From positions 2,666,001-2,730,000 of the forward strand of contig NZ_CP052757.1 of the NCBI RefSeq assembly GCF_009708005.2: a stretch of 64,000 bases of DNA, in the 5' to 3' direction. Shown one piece after another: positions 7,710 through 15,750 of the stretch. Made by a program: the position numbers and the translations under genes. Each line of letters starts with the position of its first letter. The first letter of the stretch is position 1. The notes under the pieces were generated by a model. The model had not been told where the DNA came from and ran no database searches. It saw only the letters and a list, made by a program, of their open reading frames with translations. Origin of the DNA: Cellulosimicrobium protaetiae. Lineage in GTDB: Bacteria > Actinomycetota > Actinomycetes > Actinomycetales > Cellulomonadaceae.

Positions 7710-9677
7710 TCAGCTTGTGGCGGCGGTCGCCGGGGCGGCCGTCGCCGGAGCCGGGGTCTTGGCCGGGTCGGTGGTCGACGGCTGGGACGAGTCGGCGAAC
7801 TGCGTCCGGTAGAGCTCGGCGTACCGGCCGTCGCGGGCGAGCAGCTCGGTGTGCGTGCCCGTCTCGACGACGCGGCCGGCGTCGAGCACGACGATGAGGT
7901 CCGCCTCGCGGACCGTCGAGAGCCGGTGTGCGATCACGAGGGATGTGCGCCCGCGCAGAGCCTCGGCGAGGGCCGCCTGGACGGCGGCCTCGGAGCCGGA
8001 GTCGAGGTGCGCCGTCGCCTCGTCGAGGACGACGAGCTGCGGCGCCTTGAGGAAGACGCGCGCGATGGCGAGACGCTGGCGCTCCCCGCCGGACATCCGG
8101 TAGCCGCGGTCGCCGACGACCGTGTCCATCCCCGACGGCAGCGCAGCGACGACGTCCCACACGTGCGCGCGCCGCAGCGCGGCCTCGAGCTCGGCGTCGG
8201 TCGCGTCCGGCCTGGCGTACCGGAGGTTCTCCGCGATCGAGTCGTGGAAGAGGTGGGCCTCCTGCGTGACCACGCCGACGGCGTCGTGCAGGCTCCCTTG
8301 CGTGACGTCGCGCAGGTCGCGACCGGCGATCCGCACGTGGCCCGCGCTCGGGTCGTACATGCGCGTGACGAGCTGGGAGACCGTCGTCTTGCCGGCGCCT
8401 GACGAACCGACGAGCGCGACCATCGCCCCGGCGGGAACGGAGAACGAGACGTCGTGCAGCGTGTCGGTGGTGGGGTCCGCCCCCTCGACCGCGACCGACT
8501 CGAGCGAGGCGAGGGAGACCTCGGAGGCGCTCGGGTAGCGGAACGTCACGCCGTCGAGCTCGAGGCTCGCGCCCTCACGATCGACGGCCTCGGTGAGGTC
8601 GTCGGCGTCGGGCGCGTCGGTGACGGTGGGCTCGAGGTCGAGCACCTCGAGCACGCGCTCGAAGCTCACGAGCGCGGTCATGACGTCGACCTGGACGTTG
8701 GACATGGCCGTCAGCGGGCCGTAGAGGCGCCCGAGGTAGGCGGTGAGCGCGACGACGGTACCGACCGTGAGCGAGCCCGAGATCGCCATGACGCCGCCGA
8801 GGCCGTAGACGATCGCGACCGCGACGGAGGCGACGACCGTGAGACCGACCCGGAAGACCGTGCCGTACATGGCCTGCTTCACGCCGATGTCGCGGACGCG
8901 GCGGGCCTGGGCGGCGAACCGGGAGGACTCGCGGGCCGGGTCGCCGAAGACCTTGACGAGGTGGGCGCCCGCGACGTTGAACCGCTCGTTCATGGTCTGC
9001 GCTGCCTCGGCGTTGAGCTCGTAGCTCTCGCGCGTGATCGCAGCGAGGCGCTTGCCGACCCAGCGGGCCGGGAGCACGAACGCGGGCAGCAGGGTGAGGG
9101 CGAGCAGCGTGAGCTGCCAGGACATGGAGAGCATCGCGGCGAGGACGAACACGACGGTGAGGAGGTTCGAGAAGACGTTCGAGAGCGTCGACGTGAACGC
9201 CTGCTGCGCGCCGAGGACGTCGCCGTTGAGGCGCTGGACGAGCGCGCCGGTCCGGGTGCGGCTGAAGAACGCGAGCGGCATCCGCTGGACGTGGTCGAAG
9301 ACGGCGGTGCGCAGGTCGACGATGAGTCCCTCGCCGATGCGCGAGGAGAACCAGCGTTGGGCGACGCCGAGTGCGCCGGAGAGCACAGCGAGCCCGGCGG
9401 CGACGAGCGACAAGCCGACGACGACGCCGGCATCGCCGGCGGTGATGCCGTCGTCGATGATCCGCTGGAAGAGCAGGGGCGTGACGGCGCCCGCGGCGGC
9501 GTCGATCGAGATGAGCACGAGGAAGGCCGCGAGCTGGCGCCGGTACGGCCGGGCGAAGGTGAGGACGCGCCGGATCGTGCCGCGGTGCAGCCGACGGGAC
9601 GCGACGGAGGAGTCCTGGCGGAACGAGCGCATGCCGCGCCCGCCGCCGGCGCCGGGGAGTGGTGACGTGAATGACAT
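7710..9677 (-). CDS. ABC multidrug-type exporter, fused membrane and ATPase domains
   Basis: This 655-residue half-transporter would work as a dimer in the cytoplasmic membrane. After a short basic N-terminus, six membrane segments occupy about residues 45-330 (for example LAAFLVLISIDAAAGAVTPL). The ATPase domain has Walker A VGSSGAGKTT ending near residue 431, the signature MSGGERQRLAIAR at 528-540, Walker B LVVLDEATAHLD at about 548-559 and the switch IAHRLSTV. Substrate is not evident; the family exports lipids, drugs or peptides. The ATG at 9677 has AGGAGG seven bases upstream, so it is preferred to one at 9761. A palindromic operator lies over its promoter, and a MarR gene is divergent, suggesting repression by that regulator. 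Confidence 0.93.
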   Translation of the reverse strand: MSFTSPLPGAGGGRGMRSFRQDSSVASRRLHRGTIRRVLTFARPYRRQLAAFLVLISIDAAAGAVTPLLFQRIIDDGITAGDAGVVVGLSLVAAGLAVLSGALGVAQRWFSSRIGEGLIVDLRTAVFDHVQRMPLAFFSRTRTGALVQRLNGDVLGAQQAFTSTLSNVFSNLLTVVFVLAAMLSMSWQLTLLALTLLPAFVLPARWVGKRLAAITRESYELNAEAAQTMNERFNVAGAHLVKVFGDPARESSRFAAQARRVRDIGVKQAMYGTVFRVGLTVVASVAVAIVYGLGGVMAISGSLTVGTVVALTAYLGRLYGPLTAMSNVQVDVMTALVSFERVLEVLDLEPTVTDAPDADDLTEAVDREGASLELDGVTFRYPSASEVSLASLESVAVEGADPTTDTLHDVSFSVPAGAMVALVGSSGAGKTTVSQLVTRMYDPSAGHVRIAGRDLRDVTQGSLHDAVGVVTQEAHLFHDSIAENLRYARPDATDAELEAALRRAHVWDVVAALPSGMDTVVGDRGYRMSGGERQRLAIARVFLKAPQLVVLDEATAHLDSGSEAAVQAALAEALRGRTSLVIAHRLSTVREADLIVVLDAGRVVETGTHTELLARDGRYAELYRTQFADSSQPSTTDPAKTPAPATAAPATAATS

Positions 9678-9769
9678 GGGGCCTCCTGGGTGGGGGAGGG
9701 GTGCGTCGTCCGTCGGCGGGCTGGGGGCGTCGACGGGCGCGGTCTCGTGGACCGCTCGCACTCAAAACG

Positions 9770-9790
9770 ATAGTGAGCCTACCTCACTAT
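9770..9790. promoter_or_regulatory. Probable MarR operator
   Basis: ATAGTGAG and CTCACTAT are perfect inverted repeats (9770-9777 and 9783-9790) separated by five bases. The site covers the -10 hexamer of the exporter promoter, so binding would block it. The stretch is unusually AT-rich for this genome. Confidence 0.7.
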
Positions 9791-9805
9791 GAGTTCATAT
9801 CACAA
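9776..9805 (-). promoter_or_regulatory. Promoter of the ABC exporter
   Basis: Read on the minus strand, TTGTGA (9805-9800), 18 bases and TAGGCT (9781-9776) form a good promoter. The start would be near 9769. Confidence 0.6.
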
Positions 9806-9822
9806 GTCGGAGTGCTCCCGGG

Positions 9823-9828
9823 TACGCT
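9823..9828 (+). promoter_or_regulatory. -10 hexamer of leaderless marR promoter
   Basis: TACGCT ends seven bases before the GTG at 9836. The operator lies about 33-53 bases upstream of it, so autoregulation is possible. Confidence 0.5.
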
Positions 9829-9835
9829 CGGCCTC

Positions 9836-10372
9836 GTGACGAGCGATGCGACAGCAAGTGCCGCGACCGGCGTGCCCCGGACGGTGACGCCGTCGACGGC
9901 CGACGAGGCGGGGGAGTTCCTCGCGCTCCTGCACGGCGCGCTGCGCACCGTGCGTCGCGAGGCCAGCGAGCGGCTCGAGCCGGCGGGGACGACCCCCGGA
10001 CAGTTCCGCATGCTGCGCTTCCTCGCACGGTGCGACGGACCCTGCCGTCTCGGCGCGGTGGCGTCCGCGCTCGACGTCGCGCCGAGATCGGTGACGTCCA
10101 AGGTCGACGACGCCGAGCGCGCTGGGCTCGTCCGGCGCACCCCCGACCCGCACGACCGGAGGGCGACCCTCGTCGAGCTCACGCTGAGCGGGCGCGCCGT
10201 CGTCGAGCAGGTGGGCGCCGAGCGGTCGTCGAGCGCGGGGACGATGCTCGCCCGGCTCGACGCCGTCGAGCGCGCCGAGCTCCTTCGCCTCCTGCGCGCG
10301 GTCGCCGGCGAGCGGGACGGCGACCCGGGGCGTCGCCCGGAGAGCGACGGCGGATCGGGGACGCAGCGCTGA
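9836..10372 (+). CDS. MarR-family transcriptional regulator
   Basis: The 178-residue product has the winged-helix MarR layout: a helical dimer segment (EFLALLHGALRTVRREASERL), the DNA-reading helix in LGAVASALDVAPRSVTSKVD, then the wing LVRRTPDPHDRRATLVELT with the DxRD-type turn. A Gly/Asp/Arg-rich tail of about 25 residues is likely disordered. It is divergent from the ABC exporter, and the palindrome between them covers the exporter's -10 element, which argues that it represses the exporter and is relieved by a transported compound. The GTG at 9836 is favoured by the -10 hexamer; upstream in-frame codons lie in the operator region and would encode non-conserved residues. Confidence 0.9.
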   Translation: MTSDATASAATGVPRTVTPSTADEAGEFLALLHGALRTVRREASERLEPAGTTPGQFRMLRFLARCDGPCRLGAVASALDVAPRSVTSKVDDAERAGLVRRTPDPHDRRATLVELTLSGRAVVEQVGAERSSSAGTMLARLDAVERAELLRLLRAVAGERDGDPGRRPESDGGSGTQR

Positions 10373-10420
10373 GCGGTCGCGACGAACGAGCGTCCCGGCG
10401 CGAGGTCGCGCACCGGCTGG

Positions 10421-10426
10421 CAGGAT
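10421..10426 (+). promoter_or_regulatory. -10 hexamer of leaderless coaE promoter
   Basis: CAGGAT ends seven bases before the ATG at 10434, which decides between that start and the ATG at 10425 embedded in the hexamer. Confidence 0.45.
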
Positions 10427-10433
10427 GGGGCGC

Positions 10434-11075
10434 ATGTTTCGCATCGGCCTGACCGGAGGAATCGCAGCGGGGAAGTCCGTCGCGCTCGCACGCTTCGCCG
10501 AGCTCGGCGCCGTCGTCGTGGACTACGACGGGCTCTCCCGCGACGCCGTCGCGCCCGGGACCGTGGGGCTCGACGAGGTCGTCGAGGCGTTCGGGCCGGG
10601 TGTGCTCGACGGTGCCGGGTCGCTCGACCGGGCCGCGCTCGGGAACCTCGTGTTCGGCGATGACGCCGCACGCGAACGCCTCAACGCGATCGTCCATCCG
10701 GAGGTCCGCCGGCTCGCGGCCGAGCGCGAGGCGGCCGCGGGCGCGGCCGACCCCCGGGCCGTCGTCGTGCACGACATCCCCCTCCTCGTCGAGACCGGTG
10801 ACCCCGCACGGTTCCACTGCGTCGTGGTCGTGCACACGCCCGCGGAGGTGCGGGTGGGCCGGCTCGTCGAGGGGCGCGGGCTGAGCGAGGAGGAGGCCCG
10901 CGCGCGCCTCGCGGCCCAGGCCGACGACGCGTCGCGTCTCGCCGTCGCGGACGTGACGCTCGACGGCTCCGGCTCGCCGGAGGACCTGCGGGCGCAGGTC
11001 GACGAGCTCTGGGTGCGTGTGCGGGCCGAGGTCGACGCCGAGGTCCAGGCGGAGATCGAGGAGCACGAGGCATGA
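10434..11075 (+). CDS. coaE: Dephospho-CoA kinase
   Basis: This 213-residue enzyme does the last step of coenzyme A synthesis, phosphorylating the ribose of dephospho-CoA with ATP. The P-loop LTGGIAAGKS sits at residues 6-15, followed by VVDYDGLSRDAV (the D-x-(I/L)-(A/S)-R type substrate motif), the lid-region HPEVRRLA and HDIPLLVE. The C-terminus is glutamate-rich (VDAEVQAEIEEHEA). Actinobacteria often carry a CoaE fused to a UPF0157 domain; here the domain is absent. Its stop codon overlaps the start of pcp (ATGA), so the two are probably translated together. The choice between ATG 10434 and 10425 rests on promoter spacing. Confidence 0.93.
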   Translation: MFRIGLTGGIAAGKSVALARFAELGAVVVDYDGLSRDAVAPGTVGLDEVVEAFGPGVLDGAGSLDRAALGNLVFGDDAARERLNAIVHPEVRRLAAEREAAAGAADPRAVVVHDIPLLVETGDPARFHCVVVVHTPAEVRVGRLVEGRGLSEEEARARLAAQADDASRLAVADVTLDGSGSPEDLRAQVDELWVRVRAEVDAEVQAEIEEHEA

Positions 11076-11689
11076 CGGTTGTGGTCAGCGGGTTCGAGCC
11101 GTTCGACGGCGCCGTCGACAACCCGTCGTGGGAGACCGCGGAGCGGCTCGCGGAGCGCGGGGAAGAGCTCGTGGGCGAGCGCGTGGTCGCGGTGCGGCTG
11201 CCCGTGACGTTCGGCGGTGCCTGGCCTGCGCTCGACGCGGCGGTCCGCGAGCACGCCCCCACCGTCGTGGTCGCGCTCGGGCTGGCGGGCGGGGCGACCC
11301 GCGTGCGCCTGGAGCGCGTGGCGGTGAACGTCCGCGACGCGCGGATCCCCGACAACGCTGGCGACCAGCCGGTCGACGAGCCCGTGGTCGCCGCGGCGCC
11401 GGTGGGCTACTGGTCGACGCTCCCGCTCAAGGCGTCGCTCGCGGCGGTCCGGGCGGCCGGCGTCCCGGTGGAGGTGTCGAGCACGGCCGGGACGTACGTG
11501 TGCAACGACGTCTTCTACGCCCTCATGCACCGCTGGGGTGCCGAGCCCGGACGGCAGGCCGGGTTCGTCCACGTCCCGGGGGCCGACGCCGTGCCGGTCG
11601 AGGACCAGGTGACGGCCGTGGCCGCGGTCGTGCGGCAGGCGCTCCTCGGCGCACCCGAGCCGGTCCTCGCGGCCGGCACGGAGAACTGA
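11072..11689 (+). CDS. pcp: Pyroglutamyl-peptidase I (pyrrolidone carboxyl peptidase)
   Basis: The 205-residue cytoplasmic cysteine peptidase removes N-terminal pyroglutamate from peptides. The family start VVVSGFEPFDGAVDNPSW is clear, and the catalytic triad can be placed: Glu81 in VRLERVAVN, Cys144 in AGTYVCNDVFY and His167 in FVHVPG. Length matches the family (about 200-220). It overlaps coaE by four bases. A 15-bp terminator follows it. Confidence 0.95.
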   Translation: MTVVVSGFEPFDGAVDNPSWETAERLAERGEELVGERVVAVRLPVTFGGAWPALDAAVREHAPTVVVALGLAGGATRVRLERVAVNVRDARIPDNAGDQPVDEPVVAAAPVGYWSTLPLKASLAAVRAAGVPVEVSSTAGTYVCNDVFYALMHRWGAEPGRQAGFVHVPGADAVPVEDQVTAVAAVVRQALLGAPEPVLAAGTEN

Positions 11690-11707
11690 GGCTGCAGCGG
11701 GAGACGC

Positions 11708-11742
11708 CGAGGGCCCGGCAGGTCGTGCCTGCCGGGCCCTCG
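11708..11742. terminator. Terminator after pcp
   Basis: A perfect 15-bp stem (11708-11722 with 11728-11742) with a five-base loop lies between pcp and the convergent surface-protein gene, and may serve both. Confidence 0.85.
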
Positions 11743-11762
11743 TGCGCACTCGCGTTGAGCGG

Positions 11763-13112
11763 TCAGCTCGTCGCGCGTCGGCGGGCCACGACGAGGATGG
11801 TCGCGCCACCGGCGAGCAGCAGCGCGGCCACCACGCCCAGGACGACGACCGAGGCGCCCGTCGTGGCGAGGCCGCCCTCCGGCGCGGCGTCGTCCTGCTC
11901 GGCGGCCACCGGGGTGGCGTCGGGCCCGGGCGCAGCCGAGGTCTCCGCCGCGGGGGTGCTCTCCTCCGTGGGCTCACCCGGCTCCTCGACGGCCGGCGTC
12001 TCCCCGTCCGTCGGCGGCGTCGTCACGCCTTCGCCAGGGTTCGGGCCCTCGGGCGTCGGCTCCGGCTTCGGCTCCTCGACGAGCGGGGTGGACGGGCACG
12101 GGCCGGCGAACGGGTAGTTGTGGTGCTCGATGCCGGCTCCGCCGGTGTACGCGACCTCGCCGTTGGCGAGGATCCGCCCGTTGGTCGACGTCGCGAGCGT
12201 CAGGGTCGAGTCCGTCCCCGGGACGACGACCGTCCCCGGGAACTGGTCGTTCGTGCCGAGCCGGACCTGCGTCGCCTCCGGGAAGCTCCACAGGAAGTGC
12301 GACGAGAGGTACTGCGTCGACTGGAACACGCGCTCGCCCGCGTAGGTCACGTGCTGGAGGCCCGGGATCGCGACGTCGGTACCCGTTACCGTGAGCAGGA
12401 CCGGGCCCGAGCCCGTGACGTCGAGCCGCGTGAGGCTCTTCGCCGCGGCAGCGGTGAGCGTGTAGCGCGAGCCTGCCGTCACGGTCAGGGCGCCGTCCTT
12501 CGGGGTGACCGGGAGCGCGTCCTGCGCCGCGTCGGCGGCGATCGCGTCCACGAGACCGGGGAGCCCCGAGTAGGGCGCGAGGGCGACGTCGCGGCCTACG
12601 CCCTGGCGGACCGTGCCCGGTGCGGTGCGGTCGTTGAAGCTCTCGGTGCCTACGGGTGCGCCGGTGATCGTCCCCCCGACGACGACGTTGCCGCCCGCCG
12701 AGGCGTGAAGCCCTACCTGGAGGTTCGGCGCCGTCGCGAGGTCACCGCCGACCACGAGCATGTCCGTGCCGCCGGCGGGCGCGATCGCCGACCCGCCGCC
12801 CCCCGCGGTCCCGACGTTCAGGGTCCCGGCGCCGGAGAAGTCCGCGTCCTCGCCCACGACGACGCGACCCTCGAGCTCGGTCGCCGTCGTGACGGTGAGC
12901 CCGCCGCCGGCCCAGATCCCGACCCCGGCGTCGTCGATCTCCGCGAGCGTGTACACGCCGACGGGGCGGTCGCTCGCCCCGGCCGTGCAGACGTCGTCGG
13001 TCGTGAACGCCGGTGCCGCGGCCGCGGGGGCGGCGAGGCCGGCCGTCGTCAGGGCGAGCGCGGACAGGACGAGCAGAGGGATTCCGCGGGGGCGCGCGGG
13101 GTGCAGGCGCAT
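11763..13112 (-). CDS. Cell-wall-anchored surface protein, choice-of-anchor A type
   Basis: The 449-residue protein has a signal peptide (residues 1 to about 33, with hydrophobic IPLLVLSALALTTAGLAAP and an AAA cleavage region). Residues 40-330 form a beta-rich region with repeated short strands (VGVYTLAEIDDAGVGIWAGG, EGRVVVGEDADF, MLVVGGDLATAPNLQVG) that resembles the choice-of-anchor A domain. A Pro/Glu/Thr-rich stalk of about 80 residues follows, then a sorting signal LATTG, a hydrophobic segment and the basic end RRRATS. LAxTG is the motif used by class E sortases of high-GC actinobacteria. No sortase gene is in the window. The ligand is unknown; adhesion or wall surface structure is inferred. 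Confidence 0.75.
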   Translation of the reverse strand: MRLHPARPRGIPLLVLSALALTTAGLAAPAAAAPAFTTDDVCTAGASDRPVGVYTLAEIDDAGVGIWAGGGLTVTTATELEGRVVVGEDADFSGAGTLNVGTAGGGGSAIAPAGGTDMLVVGGDLATAPNLQVGLHASAGGNVVVGGTITGAPVGTESFNDRTAPGTVRQGVGRDVALAPYSGLPGLVDAIAADAAQDALPVTPKDGALTVTAGSRYTLTAAAAKSLTRLDVTGSGPVLLTVTGTDVAIPGLQHVTYAGERVFQSTQYLSSHFLWSFPEATQVRLGTNDQFPGTVVVPGTDSTLTLATSTNGRILANGEVAYTGGAGIEHHNYPFAGPCPSTPLVEEPKPEPTPEGPNPGEGVTTPPTDGETPAVEEPGEPTEESTPAAETSAAPGPDATPVAAEQDDAAPEGGLATTGASVVVLGVVAALLLAGGATILVVARRRATS

Positions 13113-13235
13113 GGTGTCGGCTCCAGGTCGAGGTTTCGTTAGCGGCGCTGACGTACTGCGGTCGGACTCCGTCGCCCGTCGTCGGTGCTGTCGGTGCGGC
13201 TCCACGGGCGGTGGGGAGCTGGCAGGGTCGAGGCG

Positions 13236-13265
13236 ACCCTAGAGGTTGCGCATGACACCTTCCAA
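13236..13265 (-). promoter_or_regulatory. Promoter of the surface-protein gene
   Basis: On the minus strand TTGGAA (13265-13260), 18 bases and TAGGGT (13241-13236) form a promoter; the leader would be about 115 bases. Confidence 0.55.
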
Positions 13266-13346
13266 ATTACGGCGGGGTGATTTCCCGTCAGGGCCCGGTC
13301 GGCTTCCGCGAGGGTGCGCGACAGGGTCCGTGTGGGTGGCTCGACG

Positions 13347-13352
13347 TACCGT
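13347..13352 (+). promoter_or_regulatory. -10 hexamer of leaderless uvrB promoter
   Basis: TACCGT ends six bases before the ATG at 13359. No LexA-type box was found upstream, unlike uvrA. Confidence 0.5.
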
Positions 13353-13358
13353 GGGGAC

Positions 13359-15467
13359 ATGCGTCCCGTGACCGATCTCCAGCGCGCCACCGCCCCGTTC
13401 GAGGTCATCTCCGAGTACCAGCCGTCGGGTGACCAGCCGACGGCCATCGCGGACCTCTCGCAGCGCATCCGCGCGGGGGAGAAAGACGTCGTGCTGCTCG
13501 GTGCGACGGGTACCGGGAAGTCGGCCACCACGGCGTGGCTGATCGAGGAGCTGCAGCGGCCGACGCTCGTCATGGCACCGAACAAGACCCTCGCGGCGCA
13601 GCTCGCGACGGAGTTCCGGGAGCTGCTGCCGAACAACGCCGTCGAGTACTTCGTCTCGTACTACGACTACTACCAGCCCGAGGCGTACATCGCGCAGACG
13701 GACACGTACATCGAGAAGGACTCGTCGATCAACGACGAGGTCGAGCGGCTGCGGCACTCGGCGACGAGCTCGCTGCTCACCCGGCGGGACGTCGTCGTGG
13801 TCGCGTCCGTGTCCTGCATCTACGGCCTGGGCACGCCGCAGGAGTACGTCGACCGCATGGTCCGGCTCGACGTCGGTATGCAGGTCGAGCGCGACGACCT
13901 GCTGCGGCAGTTCGTGACGATGCAGTACGCGCGCAACGACATGGCGTTCACGCGCGGCACCTTCCGCGTGCGCGGCGACACCGTCGAGATCATCCCGGTG
14001 TACGAGGAGCTCGCGGTCCGCATCGAGTTCTTCGGCGACGAGATCGAGAGCATCCAGACCCTGCACCCCCTCACGGGCGAGGTCGTCCGCTCCGAGCCGA
14101 GCATCCACGTGTTCCCGGCGACGCACTACGTCGCGGGTCCCGAGCGCATGGAGCGCGCGATCTCCTCGATCGAGGCCGAGCTCGCGGACCGGCTCGACGA
14201 GCTCGAGCGGCAGAACAAGCTGCTCGAGGCGCAGCGGCTGCGCATGCGCACGACGTACGACATCGAGATGATGCGCCAGATCGGCACCGCGTCGGGGATC
14301 GAGAACTACTCGCGGCACATCGACGGGCGCGAGGCGGGGTCGCCGCCCAACACGCTGCTCGACTACTTCCCCGAGGACTTCCTCCTCGTCATCGACGAGT
14401 CGCACGTGACTGTCCCGCAGATCGGCGCGATGTTCGAGGGGGACATGTCGCGCAAGCGCAGCCTCGTCGACCACGGGTTCCGCCTGCCGAGCGCGATGGA
14501 CAACCGTCCGCTGCGCTGGGAGGAGTTCGTCGAGCGCATCGGCCAGACCGTCTACCTGTCGGCCACCCCCGGCGACTACGAGCTCTCCATGGCGGACGGC
14601 GTGGTCGAGCAGATCATCCGTCCCACCGGGCTCGTGGACCCGGAGGTGATCGTCAAGCCCACCACGGGCCAGATCGACGACCTGCTCCACGAGATCCGCG
14701 AGCGCGTCGAGCGCAACGAGCGCGTGCTCGTCACGACGCTCACCAAGAAGATGGCCGAGGACCTCACGGACTACTTCCTCGAGAAGGACGTGCGGGTCCG
14801 GTACCTGCACTCGGAGGTCGACACGCTGCGGCGGGTCGAGCTCCTGCGCGAGCTGCGCCTCGGCGAGTACGACGTCCTCGTCGGCATCAACCTCCTGCGC
14901 GAGGGCCTCGACCTGCCCGAGGTGTCGCTCGTCGCGATCCTCGACGCCGACAAGGAGGGCTTCCTCCGGTCGCCCAAGTCGCTCATCCAGACGATCGGCC
15001 GCGCGGCCCGCAACGTCTCCGGCCAGGTGCACATGTACGCGGACAAGATCACGCCCGCGATGGCCGCGGCGATCGAGGAGACCGAGCGCCGTCGCGAGCG
15101 GCAGATCGCGTACAACACGGAGCACGGGGTCGACCCGACGCCGCTGCGCAAGCGGATCTCGGACGTGACGGACATGCTCGCGCGCGAGGACGTCGACACG
15201 GCCGAGCTGCTCGCGGGCGGGTACCGGCAGCCGGGCAAGGGCGCGAAGGGCAAGGCGCCGGTGCCGGGCGGACCCAAGGAGGGCGCGTCGTCGGGCAACC
15301 GCCTCGCCGGCGCGGCGGCGAGCGACCTCGCCCAGCTCATCCAGGAGCTCAGCGACCAGATGCACGCGGCTGCGGGAGAGCTGCAGTTCGAGCTGGCCGC
15401 CCGGCTGCGTGACGAGATCTCGGGGCTCAAGAAGGAGCTGCGGCAGATGCAGGCCGCGACCGCCTGA
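13359..15467 (+). CDS. uvrB: UvrABC excinuclease subunit B
   Basis: This 702-residue helicase-like subunit verifies DNA damage and loads UvrC. Walker A GATGTGKS lies at about 48-55; the damage-probing beta-hairpin [13 protein letters not shown] follows; Walker B-type VIDESHV and the helicase motifs [31 protein letters not shown] and QTIGRAARN are all present. The C-terminal UVR motif ([20 protein letters not shown]) that contacts UvrC ends the protein. A glycine/lysine-rich linker of about 30 residues precedes it. The ATG at 13359 matches the conserved start ([14 protein letters not shown] soon after) and the upstream -10 hexamer; the ATG-like start at 13314 is not supported. Confidence 0.97.
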   Translation: MRPVTDLQRATAPFEVISEYQPSGDQPTAIADLSQRIRAGEKDVVLLGATGTGKSATTAWLIEELQRPTLVMAPNKTLAAQLATEFRELLPNNAVEYFVSYYDYYQPEAYIAQTDTYIEKDSSINDEVERLRHSATSSLLTRRDVVVVASVSCIYGLGTPQEYVDRMVRLDVGMQVERDDLLRQFVTMQYARNDMAFTRGTFRVRGDTVEIIPVYEELAVRIEFFGDEIESIQTLHPLTGEVVRSEPSIHVFPATHYVAGPERMERAISSIEAELADRLDELERQNKLLEAQRLRMRTTYDIEMMRQIGTASGIENYSRHIDGREAGSPPNTLLDYFPEDFLLVIDESHVTVPQIGAMFEGDMSRKRSLVDHGFRLPSAMDNRPLRWEEFVERIGQTVYLSATPGDYELSMADGVVEQIIRPTGLVDPEVIVKPTTGQIDDLLHEIRERVERNERVLVTTLTKKMAEDLTDYFLEKDVRVRYLHSEVDTLRRVELLRELRLGEYDVLVGINLLREGLDLPEVSLVAILDADKEGFLRSPKSLIQTIGRAARNVSGQVHMYADKITPAMAAAIEETERRRERQIAYNTEHGVDPTPLRKRISDVTDMLAREDVDTAELLAGGYRQPGKGAKGKAPVPGGPKEGASSGNRLAGAAASDLAQLIQELSDQMHAAAGELQFELAARLRDEISGLKKELRQMQAATA

Positions 15468-15537
15468 TCGGCCGCCGTCCCGGCCTGGTGCACCCCGCGC
15501 GTCGGGCGCGCGAGGAACAGTCCACGGTGGCGTGGTG

Positions 15538-15569
15538 TTGTCACGTCAGGAGGAGCCATGGCCTATGCT
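15538..15569 (+). promoter_or_regulatory. Promoter of the terC operon
   Basis: TATGCT (15564-15569) is a good -10; TTGTCA (15538-15543) is a possible -35 but the 20-base spacing is long. Transcription would begin near 15576, where the riboswitch-type leader starts. Confidence 0.45.
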
Positions 15570-15576
15570 GGCTCCT
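15551..15576. repeat. Inverted repeat around the terC -10 element
   Basis: AGGAGCCA (15551-15558) and TGGCTCCT (15569-15576) are perfect inverted copies with the -10 hexamer between them. It could be an operator or, if transcription starts further upstream, a stem in the leader RNA. Confidence 0.5.
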
Positions 15577-15722
15577 CAGCGAGGGGGAGTATTCCCACAC
15601 GGTGATGTCGTCATCACGGCCGGCGCAGTCGTCGGCCCGGTGTCACCGGTCCCGCAACCACCAGCCCGCGTCCCGTGCGGGTGCGCGTGGCGGTGCGTGG
15701 CGGAAGAGACCTTCGGTACACA
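15576..15722 (+). promoter_or_regulatory. yybP-ykoY-type (manganese) riboswitch leader
   Basis: The 175 bases before terC contain the two conserved loop sequences of this riboswitch class: GAGGGGGAGTATTCCC at 15581-15596 and GGAAGAGACCTTC at 15702-15714, separated by paired regions (GGTGATG...CATCACGG near 15601 and GC-rich stems after it). In the known class these loops meet to bind Mn2+ and turn on exporters; the E. coli example precedes alx, a TerC-family gene, which matches the gene downstream here. The expression platform is not resolved by eye. Confidence 0.8.
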
Positions 15723-15750
15723 GTGCTCCCCACGTACCGGAGGAATCTTC

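Noticed and set aside
13239-15365. A 708-codon minus-strand frame opposite uvrB
   Set aside because: Composition is that of the antisense of a high-GC gene and it lies wholly within uvrB.
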